Shown in pieces: positions 12,025 through 24,829 of a stretch of DNA of 64,000 bases. This DNA is from Erodium maritimum (lineage: Eukaryota; Streptophyta; Magnoliopsida; Geraniales; Geraniaceae): contig OY997594.1 in assembly GCA_963921825.1 (NCBI GenBank), positions 32,904,956 to 32,968,955 on the forward strand. Direction: 5' to 3'. The notes below the pieces were generated by a model. It had not been told where the DNA came from and searched no databases. It saw only the letters and a program-made list of their open reading frames with translations. Made by a program: the position numbers and the translations under genes. How positions within the stretch are numbered: the first letter of the stretch is position 1; each line of letters starts with the position of its first letter.

Positions 12025-14527
12025 ATGGCCATGGGTTTAACTCTCACTGAACTCAGTGGTGACGTTTTGACGGCAAAAGAGGCTGTCGGGCAATCGACAA
12101 ACCTGAAAGACTCTTTTTCTTCTGGCCCTCCCCCTGGTTTCAATTTCCCTATGAAGAAAGGCATTAAGAAGAACAAAGGTAAGAAAAGACACATGTCTCC
12201 CTTTTCTTCTGATAAAGCCCAACAATGCCCACCAGGGGGCTGCACAAAACTCATTGATGGAAGAAAGATGTTTTATGATAAGTTCTTCCAACCTGTTCTC
12301 TCGGGCCTTGACTCAACACCAGAGCTCAAACATTCGATACAAGATCACTTAGAAGAAACCAGTCATCGACATTTGAAGGGCCAGAGTCACTTTGATCTTT
12401 TTGATAAAGAGAGAGTTTTACAAAACGAAATCAGAGTCTCAGTGGAAACAAGTTCCCCCAAATTCTAACAGGTTCGGTGTTATTGCTGCTTACATTAGGA
12501 ACCTCCCTGGAAAAGCTACGAAACCTTGGTTGAACTCTTTTTTTTTCTGAAGTTGGAAGAATTCGCAGGGCACACATAGCTTCTAAGCCTAATAGACAAG
12601 GACTGTGGTATGGTTTTTTTATTTCTATTCCTACTCTCAATTGCAGGATGCCATCAAGTTCTTCAATGGCTATTCGATCAATTGTTATACTCTACATGTA
12701 TCTGAGGCTTGGACTACCAAGACGCATTTAGAAATCTCATATCAGAGGAAAGAAAGCTCTGAGATCTCCAAGGGCAGTCCTTGCTTACCAAATCTGGCTC
12801 CCCTCATAATTCAAGGGTCTATAGTTACTCATCAACTACATTTGCTATAAAAAAACAATCTTGTTGTGGCTCACAGAAACTACTCAGTGCAAACAATTAT
12901 GTCTGAAATTTCTAGAGAATGAGTTTTTGAGATCCAAGCCAGATCTGTGGGGAATAGATTGATTCTTCTAACCTGCCCTGATCCTTCTTTTGATAGAGAA
13001 CTATTGTTGGATGATGGTGTCTGGCTCAGTAACTGGTTGAAAATCATACCAAGGCAAGAGAACTTGTGTGAAAGGGGTGGTCATTTTCTTTGGGTAGCTC
13101 TACATGGTATTCCATACCAAGGATGGTGTGATGAAACTTTTGATGCTGCTGTCTCATCACTGGGGACTTATGTATACACTCATCCCACTACCACTACAGG
13201 GCTTCAATTGAATACAGCCTATATACTCATTCATACTTAAGATTTCAGAACTACTTCTACTGAGGTAGAGATCTTCTTGGGGCATAATACTTGTATGATT
13301 TGGGTTGAGTTTCTAAAAGAGACGGAGGTTCCTGAAATAACTAGCCAATCCACTCTCTCATCTGATGATGAAAGTTCAAATTTTGCCACTCCTTCTTCTG
13401 ATAATGAAGAGGCTGAGGATGTGCCAATTTCAAACTCTGAGCATTTGGAGGTGGCTGAGATAAGAGAGGAAGAAAATAGAAATGATCCTGACATGGACCC
13501 TTCTTTGAGATTGGAAGGTTGTTTGGTTGAGGGAGTTAATGATAGAGTTATTGCAAGACAAACATTCTCTGAAACTTCAAAGGAGAATTTATGTCCCAAT
13601 CACCCTTCCCAACAGTCTTCTGGTACTCAAAATCAAATGGTTGAAGACACCTTTGATCGGTTGGTTGCCATCTCTGCTGAAGAAACTACAGTTCCTGCTG
13701 AAGAACCTGCAATCCCTACCATTGCAATAGAGGCTCATTCTGAACTTTCTACTGCAGCCCTGGTCAGTTTGGAACTAGCACATAACATTCCTACAGATCT
13801 AGTCAACCTAGTCAGCCACCCTTTTGTTCCTAGTACACTTACTCTGGCGTTAGCCCAAGTGACTACTCTGGCTACACCTCAACAGTCCCCTCTCCCATCA
13901 CTAAAATCATCTGATCCCCAGCAACTTTTAATCCAAGAAGTGGCTCACATACCCTCTGAAGGTGAGAGAAATATTGGGGAAAAGGGTCCATTAAATGCTC
14001 AAGATTTGGTTTGCAAGAAATCAGCTTCTGGGACCACCATCTCCTCACTGGAAAGTCTTGATAATCTGTTGAGTAATGAATTTATCCCTCAGACAAACCC
14101 TCAGACCTTTGTACAAGACCTTCAAACCCTTGAAACTCCAGAGCTTATGGGGCTATCAAAGGCCAAACCAGTTTTTCCCTCCAAAAGGTATTAAAAAATC
14201 AAAAGGAAAGAGAACCAAATCTACTATATCTCCTCAACTATGGAACAAGGTCAAAACTCAATGAGGAGAATACAAAGAAGCCCCCATCCAAAAAGGCTCT
14301 AGCAAATGCAGAAAAGGCTTGGGACTTTGGGAAATTTTTTTGGCTTATATGCAGATTGTGCTGATGACTTCATTGTGCAACATCTTGCCAGCTTAGATGC
14401 AGAAGTTGATTCTGAGAATGCTCAAAGAGAGAGAGAGGAGGTGACACAATTCACTGCTCAGGATCAAAACCTGGATGTTTCAGATATAGAGAGAGATATT
14501 CATCTCACCTCCATTCTCTCTCACTAA
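12025..14527 (+). pseudogene. LINE family A ORF1 (RRM-type), broken
   Basis: It starts MAMGLTLTELSG. After a first frame (12025-12468) and shifts, a stretch at 12470-12760 resembles an RNA-recognition motif: 'AAYIRNLPGK' (RNP2-like), 'GRIRRAHIASKPNRQGLWYGFF' split by a shift (RNP1-like), then 'DAIKFFNGYSINCYTLHVSEA'-type ending. A second region (12947-13240) has the tryptophan-rich pattern seen after it in plant LINE ORF1 proteins (LWVALHGIPYQGW). The C-terminal third (13277-14194) is acidic, Ser/Thr-rich and probably disordered. ORF1 proteins of this type bind the LINE RNA. Several frameshifts and stops make it non-functional. The RRM call is by pattern only. Confidence 0.65.
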
Positions 14528-14534
14528 GTTACAC

Positions 14535-17235
14535 ATGAAAATCCTCTCTTGGAATTTTATAGGTGTGTCTTCATCACAAAAAAGGAAGACACTTAGTGAC
14601 TTGGTACACAAGCAACAACCACAATTTATACTCATTCAAGAATCTAAGCTTGAAGCAATCCCCTTTGGTTTCCTAAGATCTTGTGGCTTAGGCTGGGGAT
14701 GGGAATTAGACTTCATTCCAGCTTCTGGTTTGTCAGGAGGCCTCATCACCTGTTGGAAAACATCTTTATTTCAACTCAACTACACTTTCAAACTAGCTGG
14801 CGCCTTAGTATGGTATGGTCATTATATAGACTTTGGCAGAGATTGATGCATTGTAAATATTTATGCTCCTTGTACAAGTGCTGGAAGAAGATATCTTTAG
14901 GAAGATCTGAGAGATAAGTTACAGGTCCTCAACCCTCAAATTCTACTCCTCCTTGCTGGTGACTTCAATACAGTATTATCCGCTTCAGAAAGATCAAGCA
15001 ATAGAATCTCTCCTACAACTCAAAGATGCTTCCAATCCCTATTAGACTCTTTTTCTCTCTTAGATCTCCCACTCTCTGGGGGTAAATACACTTGGTTTGG
15101 ATCTGGATCAGTGGCCTCAAGACTTGATAGATTTTTTGTCTCACCTGAGCTATTACTACTCTGCAACAATTTAATCCAACAGTGCTTACCAAGATCAATT
15201 TCTGATCACAGGCCCATCTTACTCTCTGATGATCAAGTAGATTGGGGACCTATGCCTTTCAAGTTCCAGAACATCTGGTTAGAAGATCCAAGATTCTATA
15301 AAACAGTGGAGCAATTTTGGTCCTCCCTTCAAGTTTCTGATCAACTACATATTATCTTATGGCAAAAGCTGAAATTGTTGAAAGAGAAGCTAAAGGATTG
15401 GAATATCCATGTATTTGGCTTCCTTGACACTCAGGCTTCTGAGATTAAGCTTAAGCTTGATAAATATGATGCTTTGGTTGAAGAAAGGGTCTTAACTTCA
15501 GAAAGATGATGTTTGAGAGGAGCTCTCAAGGCTGATCTCATCCTAAAGACTAAACAACTTTCAAAGCTATGGAGCCAAAAGGCTAGGAGGAAATGGATCA
15601 ATGAGGGGAATAAGCCCTCAAAAAATTTCCTTGTCATTGCCAATTACAAGGGAGCAAAAAAAACATATCTCTCGGATCATGGTAGGAGATGATCTATTAA
15701 TGGATCCTTGCCTGATTAAGAATGATGCAACTCATCATTTTAAGGACAGATTTGCTGAACCTTCAACATTGCCCATGAATATAGATCAACTAGCCTTCAA
15801 CTCTCTATCAGTATAAGACTCAACTTGGCTAGAAAGACCCTTTTCAGAACAAGAAGTAGTAAAGGCCCTATTGGCCTGTGATGGGGATAAAGTTGTTGGT
15901 CCAGATGGTTTTACACTTAAATTCTACCAAGTTTGATGGCCAATACTTAAAGCAGACTTTATGCTCTTCATGGCACACTTTTATAGATCTGGACACCTTG
16001 GAAAAGTACTCAACTCATCCTTTGTAGCCTTAATTCTCAAATGTGATGCTACACTCACCTTTGCAGACTATAGGCCTATCAGCTTGATGGGAGGGCCTTA
16101 CAAAATTGTAAACAAAGCTCCTCTCCCTCAGACTCAAAGATGTAATTGGCAAATTGGTTGGAATGGAGCAGACAAGATTTATGGCTGGGAGACAAATTTT
16201 AGATGGTGTTTTGGCTGCCAATGAGGTTGTGCAACAAATAAAGAAGTCCAAGACAAAGGTCATTATCTTCAAAGCTGATTTTGAAAAAGCATATGATAAT
16301 GTCAATTGGTTGTTCTTGGTGAAACTTATAGCAAAAATGGGTTTTGGCACTTTATGGAGGCTATAGATGATTTCTTGTTTTAAGACACACATGTCTGTCC
16401 TAATTAATGGATCCCCTTCTCCTAATTTCAAAAAATTTAGAGGTCTTAGACAGAGCACACATGATTTTCTTACTGGCCATCTCAAAGAAATCAATGATCT
16501 CTGACTTATGTGAAGATGGCGCTTGGGATTTGGATCTCATAAGAGATCCTAGAGGCTGGGAATGCCAGGAATGGGGTCTCTCAACTACAATTCTGAGTGC
16601 TACTACTCTAAGCCTGGTGGATGATAAATTGTATTGGAAAGCTGGTGACAAAGGATACACAGTCCAAAGGATGTATTCTCTTCTTGCAGGTCATGGTACC
16701 TCAACTCTGTCTTGGACAAAAATCATATGGGTGCCTGGGATCCCATCCAAAATGTATGCCTTTGTTTGGTTAGCTTTCCTTGAAGCAATACCCTCTAAAT
16801 GCTTCTTGGATGCAAGGGGAATGGATCTTTCCTATCAACAATTGCTCTGCCTTACTTGCTTATGGGATTTTGAGGATGGAGCTCACTTACTTATGCACTG
16901 CCAGAGGTCTTGGAAAGCTTGGAATCTGATTTTATCTTGGTGGGGAATTGCTTGGATCTCTCCCTCAGACATCAAAACCCTCTGCCTTACTTGGGGCTCT
17001 CTTGTGCCTGCAAAATTCAGAAAAACCTTGGTACAAAATCTTACAAGCTATGATCTAGCAGCTTTGGTTATCAAGGAATGCTGTAATTTTCAGGGGAGAA
17101 GTGGACACTGCTGAAGTGATCTTTAATAAAGTCTTGAACAAAACCTTTAGCTGGGAATGGGCCTGTTTCAACCATGATTATCATTTCACTATCCAACAAT
17201 GGTCCTTTCATCTTAGGCTGATTTTGAATTCCTAA
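14535..17235 (+). pseudogene. LINE family A ORF2 (endonuclease-RT), deleted and broken
   Basis: It opens with MKILSWNFIG, an apurinic endonuclease N-terminus. DFNTVLSASE (about 14960) and the endonuclease signature SDHRPILL (about 15205) follow. Reverse-transcriptase landmarks run from GPDGFTLKFYQ (15900) to ADFEKAYDNVNW (16275) and RGLRQ (16440). Straight after RGLRQ the sequence jumps to the region before the C-terminal zinc-binding (zf-RVT) domain, so the GCPLSP and FADD blocks present in the sister copy are missing. The zf-RVT region (16640-17100) retains the spacing of Cys and His residues around 'LTCLWDFEDGAHLLMHCQRSW'. Many in-frame stops occur. There is no RNase H domain, as in the sister copy. 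Confidence 0.85.
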
Positions 17236-18107
17236 TTGGGGCTGGGTGTTCTAGGTGGGGTTCCTGGGTTGGTTGGTGAGTGGGTGAGCATGTGAGGTTT
17301 CATCTCTTTCTTGGGGTCTTTTTTGCTTCTTGTGTGTGGGTTGTTTTTTTCTTTTCTTTCCTCCCTCTCTCTGCTCTCATGTGTGTGGGTAATTGTTCTC
17401 TAGGTTTTGAGTGTTCTCCTCCTCTCTAACCTCTTTTTGACATGTCTTCTCTAAACTCATTTTGACATGTGTTTCTCCTCACTCTCTGGTGCTGCATACT
17501 TGTTTTTTGCTGCAGATGCTTGATGCTGTGATGTTACCATGTGCTTTCCAGTTTTCAAGCATTACATGACTTCTTCCGGGCATCGCTTTCACTTGCTACT
17601 CATCTCTCAGCTGTTAGATGAGTTGGCGTGGTGGCCAAGTATACTCTATGTTTCAAATTTCAAATTTCACTACGGTTTTGAGTTGGCTTGGGGAGCAAGT
17701 TTCGACCATTCTCTGAATTTTCACTATGCAATTGCCTCTGCAACCTCGACTGTGCACTGATCCCTGCAGAGTTCCATTTTTCAAACCTCAAAGTGGCATT
17801 CCCTTTTGCTCTGATTGTCCATCTTGCAATTTCGGGACTGTTGCTGGAGGACGGATCTTGATCACGAGTGCATCCTTTTTCAAATTATGCTTAATCAATA
17901 TACTTTAGTTCTTCTCAAATTCTACTTGTCTACTTGATCACTCTAGCTCTTGTTTCCTTTGGTTTGGGGATCTCACTTGATCTTGTAAGCTTCCTTTTGT
18001 TTGCTGCAATCTGTAGTTGAGATTGCCTTCTTTTGTAACTTTTTCTACCTCAGAAGAGGTTTATTTATATATTTGCTTTCACTGATAAAAAAACAAAGAA
18101 TATTAAT

Positions 18108-19460
18108 TTTATGGGGTTCAGTAATATGTTTATATCTACGGGACAACGACAATCACTTTTGTATTATCGAAAAAACAACCCAAAAAATACAAACCATGCT
18201 CCCTCTCAAGACAACCCAAAATAAGTTTGATGAAGGTCCTTTTACGAAACTTGAGAGGACTTAACTCCATCCAAAAGAGGAAGACTTTAGAAGATTTGAT
18301 GGTAAGTGAAAGACTAATGTGTCGAATGATTCAAAAGTCCAGTTGTGTAGTTTATTTATCTTCGATGACTTTCAAGTTGTAATTTTTGGAAAGAGTTGAG
18401 CCATGTAGTAATACCATTTGTGAAAGCTTCAGGAGGCATGATTATAGTTTGGCAAATAACTTTTCTCAATATGAGATATTCAAAATTATGGGAAATGCTC
18501 TCATCTGGTTAGCTCTTTCTCTCTCTCCAATCTAGTGTTAGCATCATTAAAATTATGCTCTGAAGACGTGGCGGTTCGTAGTCATGTGATACAACTCTCG
18601 TAAGATGGAATACCAATCACCACGGATAATTTATTAATTTGATATCCCTAGTAAAGTGTCATCTTGACTGAACCATGTCATCTTCTTTACACCCTGGTAG
18701 AATACATATTAATGACTTTTATCTTAACGGCTGGAGGATAACATATGCAACATGGTTTGAGTCGTGGTCGTCATCTCGTCCCCGTCATCGGTCCATGCGA
18801 AGGTGGCAAATCATCTTGGTGATACCTGCAATGTTGGGTCGTACCGAGAGAGTGATCACATGGTCAAACCCTCGGTATTATCTCTTTATTCTACCACATG
18901 CTCGTTTCCAATGACTCATTTCGCAAAAAAATAATTATACTTTGCCATAGTGGCCATGCTAACAAAAGACTCAATATATATACAGGTGTATGACTACCAA
19001 AGGCTTGGTATAGTTTAACGGTAAAATATCGGTTGATCCCACAAGAAAGCGATGGGTAACTCAATTCCTAGTACTCACATAGACTAAACTTGGCTATACT
19101 TTAATCTAATTATATGTTCCTATTTACATATGTATATACATTAATCGGATTCAGTGGTTTCCAATGTGTTCGAATCGTCAAAAACGACTAACTGAAGACA
19201 TAGTGGTCGATATACCTAAACTCATCTCTTCTACCCAAACACACGGGAATCACGCCTCACAAAAAAGAAATATTGAGCCGCAAGTAATCAAAATGAGGCA
19301 ATTTGGAAGATGGGATTGTTGTCCTGAAAGTCAGTTGAAGATGTTCTTAAGCCAGATGAAACCAAGCACGAGCAAACTCTACCAGAGAAAGATGAAACCA
19401 GCCAAGACACCCACTCAGGCATAAAACAACAACCCACTCACAAAGAATGAACCAACAACT
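18108..19460. other. Intergenic sequence, nothing assigned
   Basis: AT-rich, with scattered short open frames that have no domain pattern and no codon bias. I looked for tRNA-like and LTR-like features here and found nothing that holds. It may contain decayed transposon sequence. Confidence 0.5.
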
Positions 19461-19463
19461 TAA

Positions 19464-20194
19464 GAGCATGTACATCAAAGGACTCACATTTAGAGGATCA
19501 GGATTCAGGATTCAGGATTCATGTGGTGACTAGGATAAATTGTGACGCGAACCCATGAAACTGAAAGAGCACTACATCAAGGGGTTCACATATGAGGATC
19601 ATGGTTTGTAGAAGTGCTGAGTGGATGTTGACTGGATAATTAATTATGCTTTTACTGAATTTATTAAATTCATATTACAATATTAATTATTAAATAAAAT
19701 TGAAAAAAATGATAAAATTAATTAAGAAATAAAGAAATTAACTAAAATGAAAATTTAAAATTGAACTTGTAATTAATAAAAAAGAAATTAAATAAAAACC
19801 AAATAATACATTCGCGATTCGAAGTGTAAATCAATTTTGGTACAGTCTCAATTCGAAGTGCATATCATTTTTTTTGTGATCAAAGATATTAAATAAATTA
19901 TTTAGAACAATATGAACCCAGTGACTATAAATTTATAAATTTTGGACACCGTTTACACAAAATCGAATTTAAAAAATTGTATTATTTTGATTTAAAAAAT
20001 TGATTCAGCTTGGCCACGTGTCGTCTGGTCATTGGCCACCAGCGCACCACGTACCAACGACTCGCGATTCACGCTTTGTGAATCATGGTTCACGATTCAT
20101 GCACCCCACACCGTGCGAATCGCGAACTGCGATTCACATATTTGTGAATCGTGAATCACGATCTGGGGTTGTGATTCTGTTGATGTAAGTGCTC
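19464..20194. mobile_element. PIF/Harbinger-like MITE
   Basis: Inverted ends 'gagcatgtacatcaa' (left) and 'ttgatgtaagtgctc' (right) match in 13 of 15 positions and are flanked by a TAA on each side (19461-19463 and 20195-20197). A 3-bp TAA duplication and GAGC-type ends are characteristic of Tourist/PIF-Harbinger MITEs. The interior is non-coding and AT-rich, with clustered palindromic 'gattcac/gtgaatc' motifs from 20060 to 20165. A second copy of the terminal motif ('gagcactacatcaa') lies inside the left end at 19568. Confidence 0.75.
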
Positions 20195-20197
20195 TAA

Positions 20198-20542
20198 GAG
20201 TATATGTCTACCCACACACAAAGCAGGAGCCAAACCTACAGCACACACATATACTAAATGAACCCACTGACCTTACCACAACTAACCAACACTCCCCAAA
20301 ACACCCAAACCCCAACCCAAGCCCATCCCAGATATAATATTACTAATAAAAGAAATGGCCCAGACGTGAATAAGGCACACCTAAAAATGTAGAGCAAGAG
20401 AGACGGTCGTATGTAAACTGAAGATCTGACTTGCATTGTAAGAAAATCACCAAAAAGAGAACCTAAGAATTTCCAAGCTCCAAACCCCCAAAATTAAATA
20501 AGATGTGAGATAATGAGGCTTTCTAAACAGTGAGTGAGAGTG
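20198..20542. other. Intergenic sequence
   Basis: Between the MITE and the solo LTR. C/A-rich, with no recognisable feature. Confidence 0.5.
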
Positions 20543-20547
20543 AATTC

Positions 20548-21068
20548 TGTTGGATGATAAGAAAAATATGATGGTTGTCATATTATTTTCTGATTTATTA
20601 AAATTCCGATTTAAACAAATTAAAGACTAATTCAATGTGAATTTATGGGATTAATTGACAATCAATTCCATGAGGAATTCAAAGGACTTGTCACCCTTTG
20701 AATTCCCCATCTTGCCCCTCTAAAAGGGCTATATATTCACTTTCCTTGTCTTATTTTACACACATGAAAAAAATCATCTCTAAAATGGTTTCTCATTCAT
20801 CTTTCTCCACACTCCCTTGTTCTTGGTGACTTTCTCGACGGTTTTGAGTTCGCCTACGTTAATCGTTGTATCATGGGAGACCGTTGCCCATACGGGGCAA
20901 TAAGTGTCTTAAGGAATGGAGTACCACGCCCCGATTAAACTCCAATTTCCTTAATCCTAATCAGTAAGCTAGCTGATCGGTAAAGGTTATTATAAATTCG
21001 TTTTACACTTTCTATTATTATTATTATGAATTTGTTTATTGTTGATATGCTAACCCCTATATCCTACA
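20548..21068 (+). mobile_element. Copia-type solo LTR, 521 bp
   Basis: It begins TGTTGGATGATAAG and ends …CCTACA, so has TG…CA termini, and is flanked by the perfect 5-bp duplication AATTC at 20543-20547 and 21069-21073. It has a TATA-like 'gctatatatt' near 20730 in plus orientation. Its small size and TGTTGGA start are typical of Ty1-copia LTRs. Neither a primer-binding site nor coding sequence follows, so it is a solo LTR formed by intra-element recombination. Orientation is inferred from the TATA position. Confidence 0.8.
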
Positions 21069-21073
21069 AATTC

Positions 21074-22305
21074 TTCTAAAGCAAACAAGATTTTGAAGCA
21101 GACATCCACATTTGATAAGAGAAATATACTTTTGTATCCTTGAACATTGCTCATTCTTAACTATAGGATTGATGTATAATTTTTTGAAAGATCTCCTCAG
21201 GTGACCACAAAATGCATTGAAAAATATAGTAATTTCTGGCAAACCATAATTGCCAGCAACATAATTGAACCATCTTTCCCATGAAGCTTAATTATTATTT
21301 TTTGAATAGAGCACACCAAGATGATAAGAGTTGCTTGACATCAGATGACGGGGAGAATGCGCAGACGGGGACGACGGGGAGGGAGATTCCGGGGATGGAA
21401 GGTGGACCCTAGGCTTTGACCATCCTTGTGATCCAATCCCATTCAGTCCTAAATCCGCGTCAGATGCAGAGTATCCAATTTCCCGGGACGGCGACACAGG
21501 TTGAATTGGTTGCAGTTCTGTTACCGGCGACTCCACACCGTCCCTCAAGGGGTTGGAATCCCTCGGGGAGGACCAAGCTCGTTTGGAAGAGTGGGGTCGA
21601 CGGCGGGGACCCGAGGCAGGTGTCTGAGACCCAATATCACCCAACCCGAGGGCCGGTGAGACCGGCGATGAGAGAATCGGGGGAAGGCGGCCAGCAATTG
21701 GGACAAAATCCACAATTTCCAGGGGGATAAAGACAGGCCTGGTGTCGGCGACGATGCCCCATCCCCCATAGAGTGGGGGTTCCGGGGGGCCACGTCCGCC
21801 TGGAGGAGTGCGGTCTACGACGACGAGCCGAGAAGGAAGCTTTGGAACCAATCACATCCAACCCACAGGCCGGAGGAGTCGACGAATGGTGGATCAATAT
21901 AAGGCGGTCCAAGGGAGAAAGAGCAACACTGGACCGTTTTCGGGAGAAAGGATGACGACACTGGCGGCGGCGCCCAAAAACCCAAACAGAGTTCATTCCA
22001 CTGAGAAATATACGACGTGAATTTAGGTAATACACTTGTGTAGTTATTTGCAATTATCTCTTAATATAAAATGGTATTCCAAGGAAGCAAAATTCCGAAA
22101 AGATCCTTTTGGTCGAACCAGCTAATCCTAACTGAAAATAGGTCCGTCTCAGCTCCAGTTTTGCTTGCTTCTCCTCTCTCGTTTGATCACCAAATGGATT
22201 GTTGTCCCCTTCCGAATCCGAGTCCATTTCACACTGAATAGGACTCCCCTTTTTTGTTTGTTCGAAACAAATTTCCTACTAGCATTTGGGAATTTTCCGA
22301 TCGAA
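21074..22305. other. Intergenic region with a Pro/Arg-rich minus-strand open frame
   Basis: On the minus strand, 21851-21288 is open for about 187 codons and a second frame covers 22053-21637. Both are rich in Pro, Ser, Arg and Gly, and both contain a related 'RRRPHSS(K/R)R' block about 25-30 residues downstream of a 'GLD/GDIGS' block. The tract therefore looks like an internal duplication. It might be the 5' part of a retroposon, but no domain is recognisable. 22053-22305 is the likely 5' UTR and promoter of the next gene. Confidence 0.35.
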
Positions 22306-24160
22306 ATGAAGGATGATGATGCGCTTCTGGCAACTACCACAGGAGCTTCAACAATTGGTAAAAAGGAGAGCCCGGATTCGAATTTATTCGGAAGAGGGCG
22401 ATACAAGTTTTGGGCATTGGCTGTCATTTTGCTTCTCGCGCTCTGGTCCATGTTCACCGGCACCGTCACGCTCCGGTGGTCCGCCGAAAGCCTCAATCGC
22501 CTCACCGAAGACATAGGTCCTCCCGTCCTCGAAGATCTCGATGCCCTTGTTAGTCTCTATCTCCATTTTTGTGTCTAATTTTATCTGGGTTGGGATCTTT
22601 TTGGCTAATTATCGCGGTTTTGGGGAGGAGAATAGGAAATGGAAGAGAGGGAGAAGGTGGTGAAGCAAATGTGGGACGTGTACACCAACAGCCACCGGAT
22701 CAGGTTGCCGAGGTTTTGGCAGCAGGCTTTCGAGGCTGCTTACGAGGTTTTGACCAGCGATGTCCCCGGCGTCAGGGAAGCTGCCGTCGCAGAGATCGCC
22801 AAGATGTCCATACGGTCCATTTATCTGGATCCTCCTCCACTTCACTCTACGGTAACTATTGCTTATTCATTTTCCAAACTGTCATTCCTTATTTTGTTAA
22901 CATTTTCTGCATTGAGATTGTATATGATGAAGAGGGATTATTCATTATTTTAAGCTCAAAACAAACCATTAATGGCTTAGCTTAGTACCTCATGGATACT
23001 ATAAAACTGGTGGGTCAAACTCCTTCAGGATTTCGCCAGAACTGAAGTTTAATTCGGATCAGCTGAAACAATACATATTTGTTACAAATTATATTAGTTC
23101 CATTTTCTGTTATTTTTGTTATTTCACTGTGAGCCAGTTTTAATTAGCCTGGCTAATTGAGGAGAGAAAAACTGAAAATTCGTAATTAGCCTATAGTTAC
23201 TAGCGAAGCAAAGGCTAATGCATTGTGGATGCTCTTAAGGACTATAAGGCACTGCTAGATTGGTATGTTTCCATTTGGGGGCTGAGGAAGGGGGTATCAC
23301 TGACACTGCTGTGATTGTGGATGGTAACGATAATTCATCTATAGCAACCCTGCAACCACCCTTGACAGATAAAATGGTTTCCATGTTTAAATAATTTATG
23401 GGCACTCGCAGTGCATTTTCCATTTATAATTGGAGGGTTTGACGTCATGTGTGCATATGAGTATTAGGTTGCATAATGTGCTTCTTTAAAGGTTTATGTG
23501 CAATCAACTCTTGTTACTTGAATGATTCTTCATTGAAGTTTTCTTCGTGAGAATATGCAGATACTTGTCTTTAGATCATCTTGCTAGACGTTAAGAATTA
23601 GGTTTACCATTTGAACTTTCAAGTGTGCCTGGGGATCAATGGCCCGGGAAACTCATATTTTATCCCGTTTAGTTTGTGAATACTTGTAGATCACTGTCTA
23701 CACTTGTACTTGTTGTACAACATTAGTTATTCCATGATTCATGTGTTCAATACTTGGGTTCTCAAGCAATTAGGGATTGCCGATATGTTCTTGTAGTTGC
23801 GGCTGCATTGCTTGCTGTCTTAGATGACGTCTTTTTATATTGGAATTCTCAAGCAAGCTTTTGACCAATGTGGAAAAGCTAGAATTCTACTTGAACATAT
23901 GGGGTGCTCCTTTTCAATTGTAGAAAACTTTTATGTCAATTTGAGACCCTTGAACACATCAGTAAGAAGTGAGAAGCAATTACGACAGTTTATATGATGC
24001 ATAAATTCCATTGCTGTTTTTTTCTTCTGAAGATTGAGTTCAAACCCTTGGTATGAACCTAATTTACTGTATCGTTTTTCAGAGAATACAAGAGTTGAGT
24101 AAGAGTATGAACCGGGCAGTGAGACACAAAGCATCGTCATTAGCTTCAAGAGATCGATAA
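22306..24160 (+). CDS. DUF1195-like single-pass membrane protein
   Basis: Three exons are supported by GT/AG junctions and phase: 22306-22548, 22636-22851 and 24083-24160, giving 178 residues. Introns are 87 bp and 1,231 bp. The N-terminus is cytosolic-looking and charged. One transmembrane segment spans about residues 34-55 (KFWALAVILLLALWSMFTG). It is followed by a soluble part with EEREKVVKQMWDVYT and LPRFWQQAFEAAYEVL, then a short basic C-terminus ending in ASRDR. This arrangement resembles the small plant family DUF1195, whose members have been labelled putative sugar or polyol transporters without good evidence. The family call is from memory of its pattern and the function is unknown. 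The last exon is short, but its acceptor, phase and stop agree. Confidence 0.7.
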
Positions 24161-24829
24161 TGCGACGAATATTTAGGATCAAAGGTTCAGAAGCCCATTA
24201 TTTATATTCTGTACCTGAAATCGCTTGTGTACCGTCCATAGTTTGTGAGAGGTAGTGATGGAAAAAACAATACTCAGTTGGCTCATTTTTACAACAGGGA
24301 AAACGACATAGTGAATTAGGTTCTTGTTCCAATTTGTGTTGAGAGAGTCCTGCCATTTGAGTGATTAATTGGATCATGTGAGAAATTCATTTTATGAGAA
24401 TTTACTGGCAAGAGTTTTCTCATATCACAAAACATAATTGACTGTACATTCGAGGGCATTTCACAGTGATCACATTGCACCGATATTCTTATATATGTAT
24501 CTTTGTAGTTGGGTCTCTGCTCATGTTCCACTCGGGACTAATTTCATCCGTCTCTCCCTTTATATGCTCTCGCTTTATATTTCTTTTAAAAGTGAATTGA
24601 GAAAACTATGTTACTAGTCTCTAAAATTTGAAAGTGGTTGATTAAACTACCTTACGAATTGTTCACATGAGAAAAACTGTCTTATATATTGTCTATGCTT
24701 TTAAACTACTTTATTTTACGACCATAATCGTTTACCTACAATTTTTTGAATATTCTGTTAAATTTTGGAATATTCTATTAAAATGAGGAACATGGACAGT
24801 ATATAAGGGTAGCTTTCGCACTTGGTTCG
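24161..24829. other. 3' region and intergenic sequence
   Basis: AT-rich sequence after the DUF1195-like stop, with no other gene recognised. Confidence 0.5.

Larger units (their letters stand above)
11698..18091 (+). mobile_element. L1-type LINE (family A), internally deleted
   Basis: A 6.4-kb non-LTR retrotransposon lies between two copies of a 16-bp target duplication, AACAAAGAATATTAAT, at 11682-11697 and 18092-18107. It has a 5' leader of about 330 bases, ORF1, ORF2 seven bases after the ORF1 stop, a long 3' UTR (about 17235-18085) and a 'ctgataaaaaa' tail. The intact ends show that it is full-length at both termini. Its coding parts are broken by stops and frameshifts, and ORF2 lacks its second reverse-transcriptase half. 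It sits about 380 bases downstream of the glucanase stop. The copy at the right window edge belongs to the same family. Confidence 0.92.

Noticed and set aside
19000-19080. tRNA-like 'ggtatagtttaacggtaaaa'
   Set aside because: It resembles a D-arm region by chance; no anticodon arm, T arm or acceptor pairing could be drawn.
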